In this document: positions 16,544-18,325 of the stretch, in pieces
How positions within the stretch are numbered: the first letter of the stretch is position 1
How the letters are laid out: each line of letters starts with the position of its first letter
Assembly (NCBI GenBank): GCA_007126835.1
Contig: SLAO01000079.1
Location: forward strand, 1 to 18,325
DNA length: 18,325 nucleotides
Direction of reading: 5' to 3'
Source: Nitriliruptorales bacterium
GTDB lineage: Bacteria; Actinomycetota; Nitriliruptoria; Euzebyales; Egibacteraceae
Made by a program: the position numbers and the translations under genes
The notes under the pieces: model-generated
What the model saw: only the letters and a program-made list of their open reading frames with translations
Told to the model about the DNA's origin: nothing
Database searches by the model: none

Positions 16544-18325
16544 TCAGGACGAACGGGGCTCGTCGACGAGCGGGCCGCTCGAGCCGTTGCCCGCGACTTC
16601 CACAGGGCCACCCGCGTGCAGCCGACGCAGCTGGTCGATGGCTGCTTGGTTCTGCGTGCCGTCACCGTTGGTGGTGGGCCGCAGCTTGCGGCTGGGTCGC
16701 GGCTTAACCTTGGAAAGGACCGCCGCGAGGTCTGGCCCGCCGACGGTCTCGTGCTCGATGAGCGCATCAGCGAGCTCCTCGAGCACGGCGCGGTTGGCAG
16801 CCAAGATCTCCAGGGCCTCGTCGTGCGCCTGGTCGAGCAGGGCGCGGATCTCGCGATCGACTTCCTTGGCCACCTCCGGGGAGTAGTCCGGCCGGTGGGC
16901 CAGCTCCTTGCCCAGGAACGGCTGCCCGTCGGCGTCCCCGAGCTTGACCGGACCAAGCAGCTCGCTCATGCCGTACTGGGTGACCATGTCCCTGGCCGTG
17001 GCGGTGGCCTTGGCGATGTCGTTGGACGCTCCGGTGGTGTAGTCGCCGATCGTGAGCTCCTCGGCGACGCGACCGCCGAGCATCATCGCGAGCTGATCGA
17101 TCAGCTCGCCGCGGCTGACCAGGTACTTGTCCTCGGTGGGCAGCGACAACGTCCACCCCAGCGCCTGGCCCCGCGGGATGATGGAAACCTTGTGCACGGG
17201 ATCGGCGTGGGGCAGGGCGTGACCGACGATGGTGTGGCCGCCCTCGTGGTAGGCGATTGTGCGCTTCTCGTCGTCGCCCATCAGACGCGTCTTGCGCTCG
17301 GGCCCGCCGATGACCCGGTCGATGGCGTCCTCGAGGGCATCGGTGGCGATCTCGACCAGCCCGCGCCGAGCGGTCAACAAGGCAGCCTCGTTGACGAGGT
17401 TGGCTAGGTCCGCGCCGGTGAAGCCCGGGGTCCGCCGGGCGATGACATCGAGGTCGGTGCCCTCGGCCAGCGGCTTGCCCCGCGCGTGGACGCCGAGGAT
17501 CTTCTTGCGCCCCTCGAGGTCGGGACGGTCCACCACGATCTGGCGGTCGAACCGGCCGGGGCGCAGCAGGGCGGGGTCGAGGATGTCGGGGCGGTTGGTC
17601 GCTGCGATCAAGACCACGCCGGTGGTGGCGTCGAACCCGTCCATCTCGACGAGCAGCTGGTTGAGCGTCTGCTCGCGCTCGTCGTGGCCGCCGCCCATGC
17701 CGGCACCGCGATGCCGGCCGACCGCGTCGATCTCGTCCATGAAGATGATCGCCGGGGCGTTCTCCTTGGCCTGCTTGAACAGATCCCGCACGCGGCTGGC
17801 CCCCACCCCGACGAACATCTCGACGAAGTCCGAACCCGAGATGGAGTAGAAGGGCACCCCCGCCTCGCCAGCCACCGCCCGGGCGAGGAGGGTCTTGCCG
17901 GTGCCCGGTGGCCCGAACAGCAGCGCGCCCTTGGGGATCTTGGCGCCCATCGCCTGGAACTTGGCCGGCTCGGACAGGAAGTCCTTGATCTCGCCGAGCT
18001 CCTCGAGCGCCTCGTTGGCCCCGGCGACGTCGTCGAAGGTGACGCTGGGCTCGTCCCTGTCCACCGTCTTGGCCTTGGACTTGCCAAAGTTGGCCATCCG
18101 CCCGCCGCCGCCTTGCATCTGGGTCATCAAGAAGATGAACAGCCCCAGGATGAGGATGAACGGGAACAGGTTGAACAGCGCCTGGAGCACCGGGTTGCCG
18201 CTTTGGGTGTCCACGTCTGCGCGCTCGATGCGGCCGTCGGCGCGGGCCTCGGCTAGCGCCGTCCCGAGCTCCTCACCCGACAACTCCGGGTTGTAGTGCG
18301 CGATGTACTCGCCGTCGTCAGCGAG
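16544..18325 (-). CDS. ftsH: Membrane-bound AAA+ zinc metalloprotease FtsH, 5' end beyond the window
   Basis: ATP-driven protease of the cytoplasmic membrane that degrades misassembled membrane proteins and regulators. The frame is open to the right edge (reading LADDGEYIAHYNPELSGEE at the edge), so the N-terminal membrane segment and part of the extracytoplasmic domain are missing; the TTG at 18283 is internal. Seen: second membrane segment ALFNLFPFILILGLFIFLM, Walker A GPPGTGKT (coding 17891-17914), Walker B IIFMDEIDAVG, the second region of homology TNRPDILDPALLRPGRFDR, zinc motif HEGGH (17234-17248) and the downstream GASNDIAKATATARDM whose Asp is the third ligand. HEGGH, not HEAGH, is usual in actinobacteria. 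The C-terminal tail of about 60 residues is rich in Gly, Ser and Pro. It is the first gene of the operon visible here. Confidence 0.97.
   Translation of the reverse strand, partial: LADDGEYIAHYNPELSGEELGTALAEARADGRIERADVDTQSGNPVLQALFNLFPFILILGLFIFLMTQMQGGGGRMANFGKSKAKTVDRDEPSVTFDDVAGANEALEELGEIKDFLSEPAKFQAMGAKIPKGALLFGPPGTGKTLLARAVAGEAGVPFYSISGSDFVEMFVGVGASRVRDLFKQAKENAPAIIFMDEIDAVGRHRGAGMGGGHDEREQTLNQLLVEMDGFDATTGVVLIAATNRPDILDPALLRPGRFDRQIVVDRPDLEGRKKILGVHARGKPLAEGTDLDVIARRTPGFTGADLANLVNEAALLTARRGLVEIATDALEDAIDRVIGGPERKTRLMGDDEKRTIAYHEGGHTIVGHALPHADPVHKVSIIPRGQALGWTLSLPTEDKYLVSRGELIDQLAMMLGGRVAEELTIGDYTTGASNDIAKATATARDMVTQYGMSELLGPVKLGDADGQPFLGKELAHRPDYSPEVAKEVDREIRALLDQAHDEALEILAANRAVLEELADALIEHETVGGPDLAAVLSKVKPRPSRKLRPTTNGDGTQNQAAIDQLRRLHAGGPVEVAGNGSSGPLVDEPRSS

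Noticed and set aside
15353..17407. 684-codon plus-strand open frame opposite folP, folE and ftsH
   Set aside because: It is a shadow of three real genes on the other strand, with no start signal and no family motif.

Overview
The window is high-GC DNA with tightly packed genes, many GTG starts and many 4-base start/stop overlaps. Gene content and order match the conserved actinobacterial block ftsH-folE-folP-folB-folK-(DUF2520)-panC-coaX-lysS-clpC ... mutY, known for example from the Mycobacterium and Streptomyces chromosomes. NucS in place of MutS/MutL-type repair also fits Actinomycetota. The block lacks lsr2 (normally between lysS and clpC), panD and the DUF3180 gene, and it has pyc inserted. 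That suggests a lineage outside the mycobacteria/streptomycetes, perhaps a deep-branching class such as Nitriliruptoria. The lineage is a guess; the phylum is well supported.

Layout. (1) 1-512, minus: the N-terminal part of a MutY-type adenine glycosylase, cut by the left window edge. (2) 648-1409, plus: a stand-alone RibD C-terminal-type (pyrimidine) reductase, the only plus-strand gene. (3) 1413-2078, minus: nucS mismatch endonuclease, converging on the reductase with 3 bases between stop codons. (4) 2079-2769: about 690 bases with no credible gene but several strong inverted repeats, including a perfect 46-bp palindrome. (5) 2770-5298, minus: clpC. (6) 5489-18325, minus: an almost unbroken run ftsH (5' end outside the window) > folE > folP > SnoaL/NTF2-like gene > folB > folK > DUF2520 gene > panC > coaX > pyc > lysS, with gaps from -8 to +82 bases.

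How the genes work together. FolE, FolB, FolK and FolP carry GTP through the pterin branch to dihydropteroate. PanC and CoaX make pantothenate and its phosphate for CoA. The DUF2520 protein between folK and panC is a good candidate for the ketopantoate reductase step. Pyruvate carboxylase, classically activated by acetyl-CoA, sits directly after coaX. FtsH and ClpC are the membrane and soluble AAA+ proteolysis machines that flank the block. MutY and NucS make a small repair group at the left end.

The coding part is conventional. The features most worth a second look are the palindrome and hairpin-rich gap between nucS and clpC, the DUF2520 and NTF2-like genes as candidates for open steps in pantothenate and folate synthesis, the N-terminally extended FolP, and the placement of pyc.
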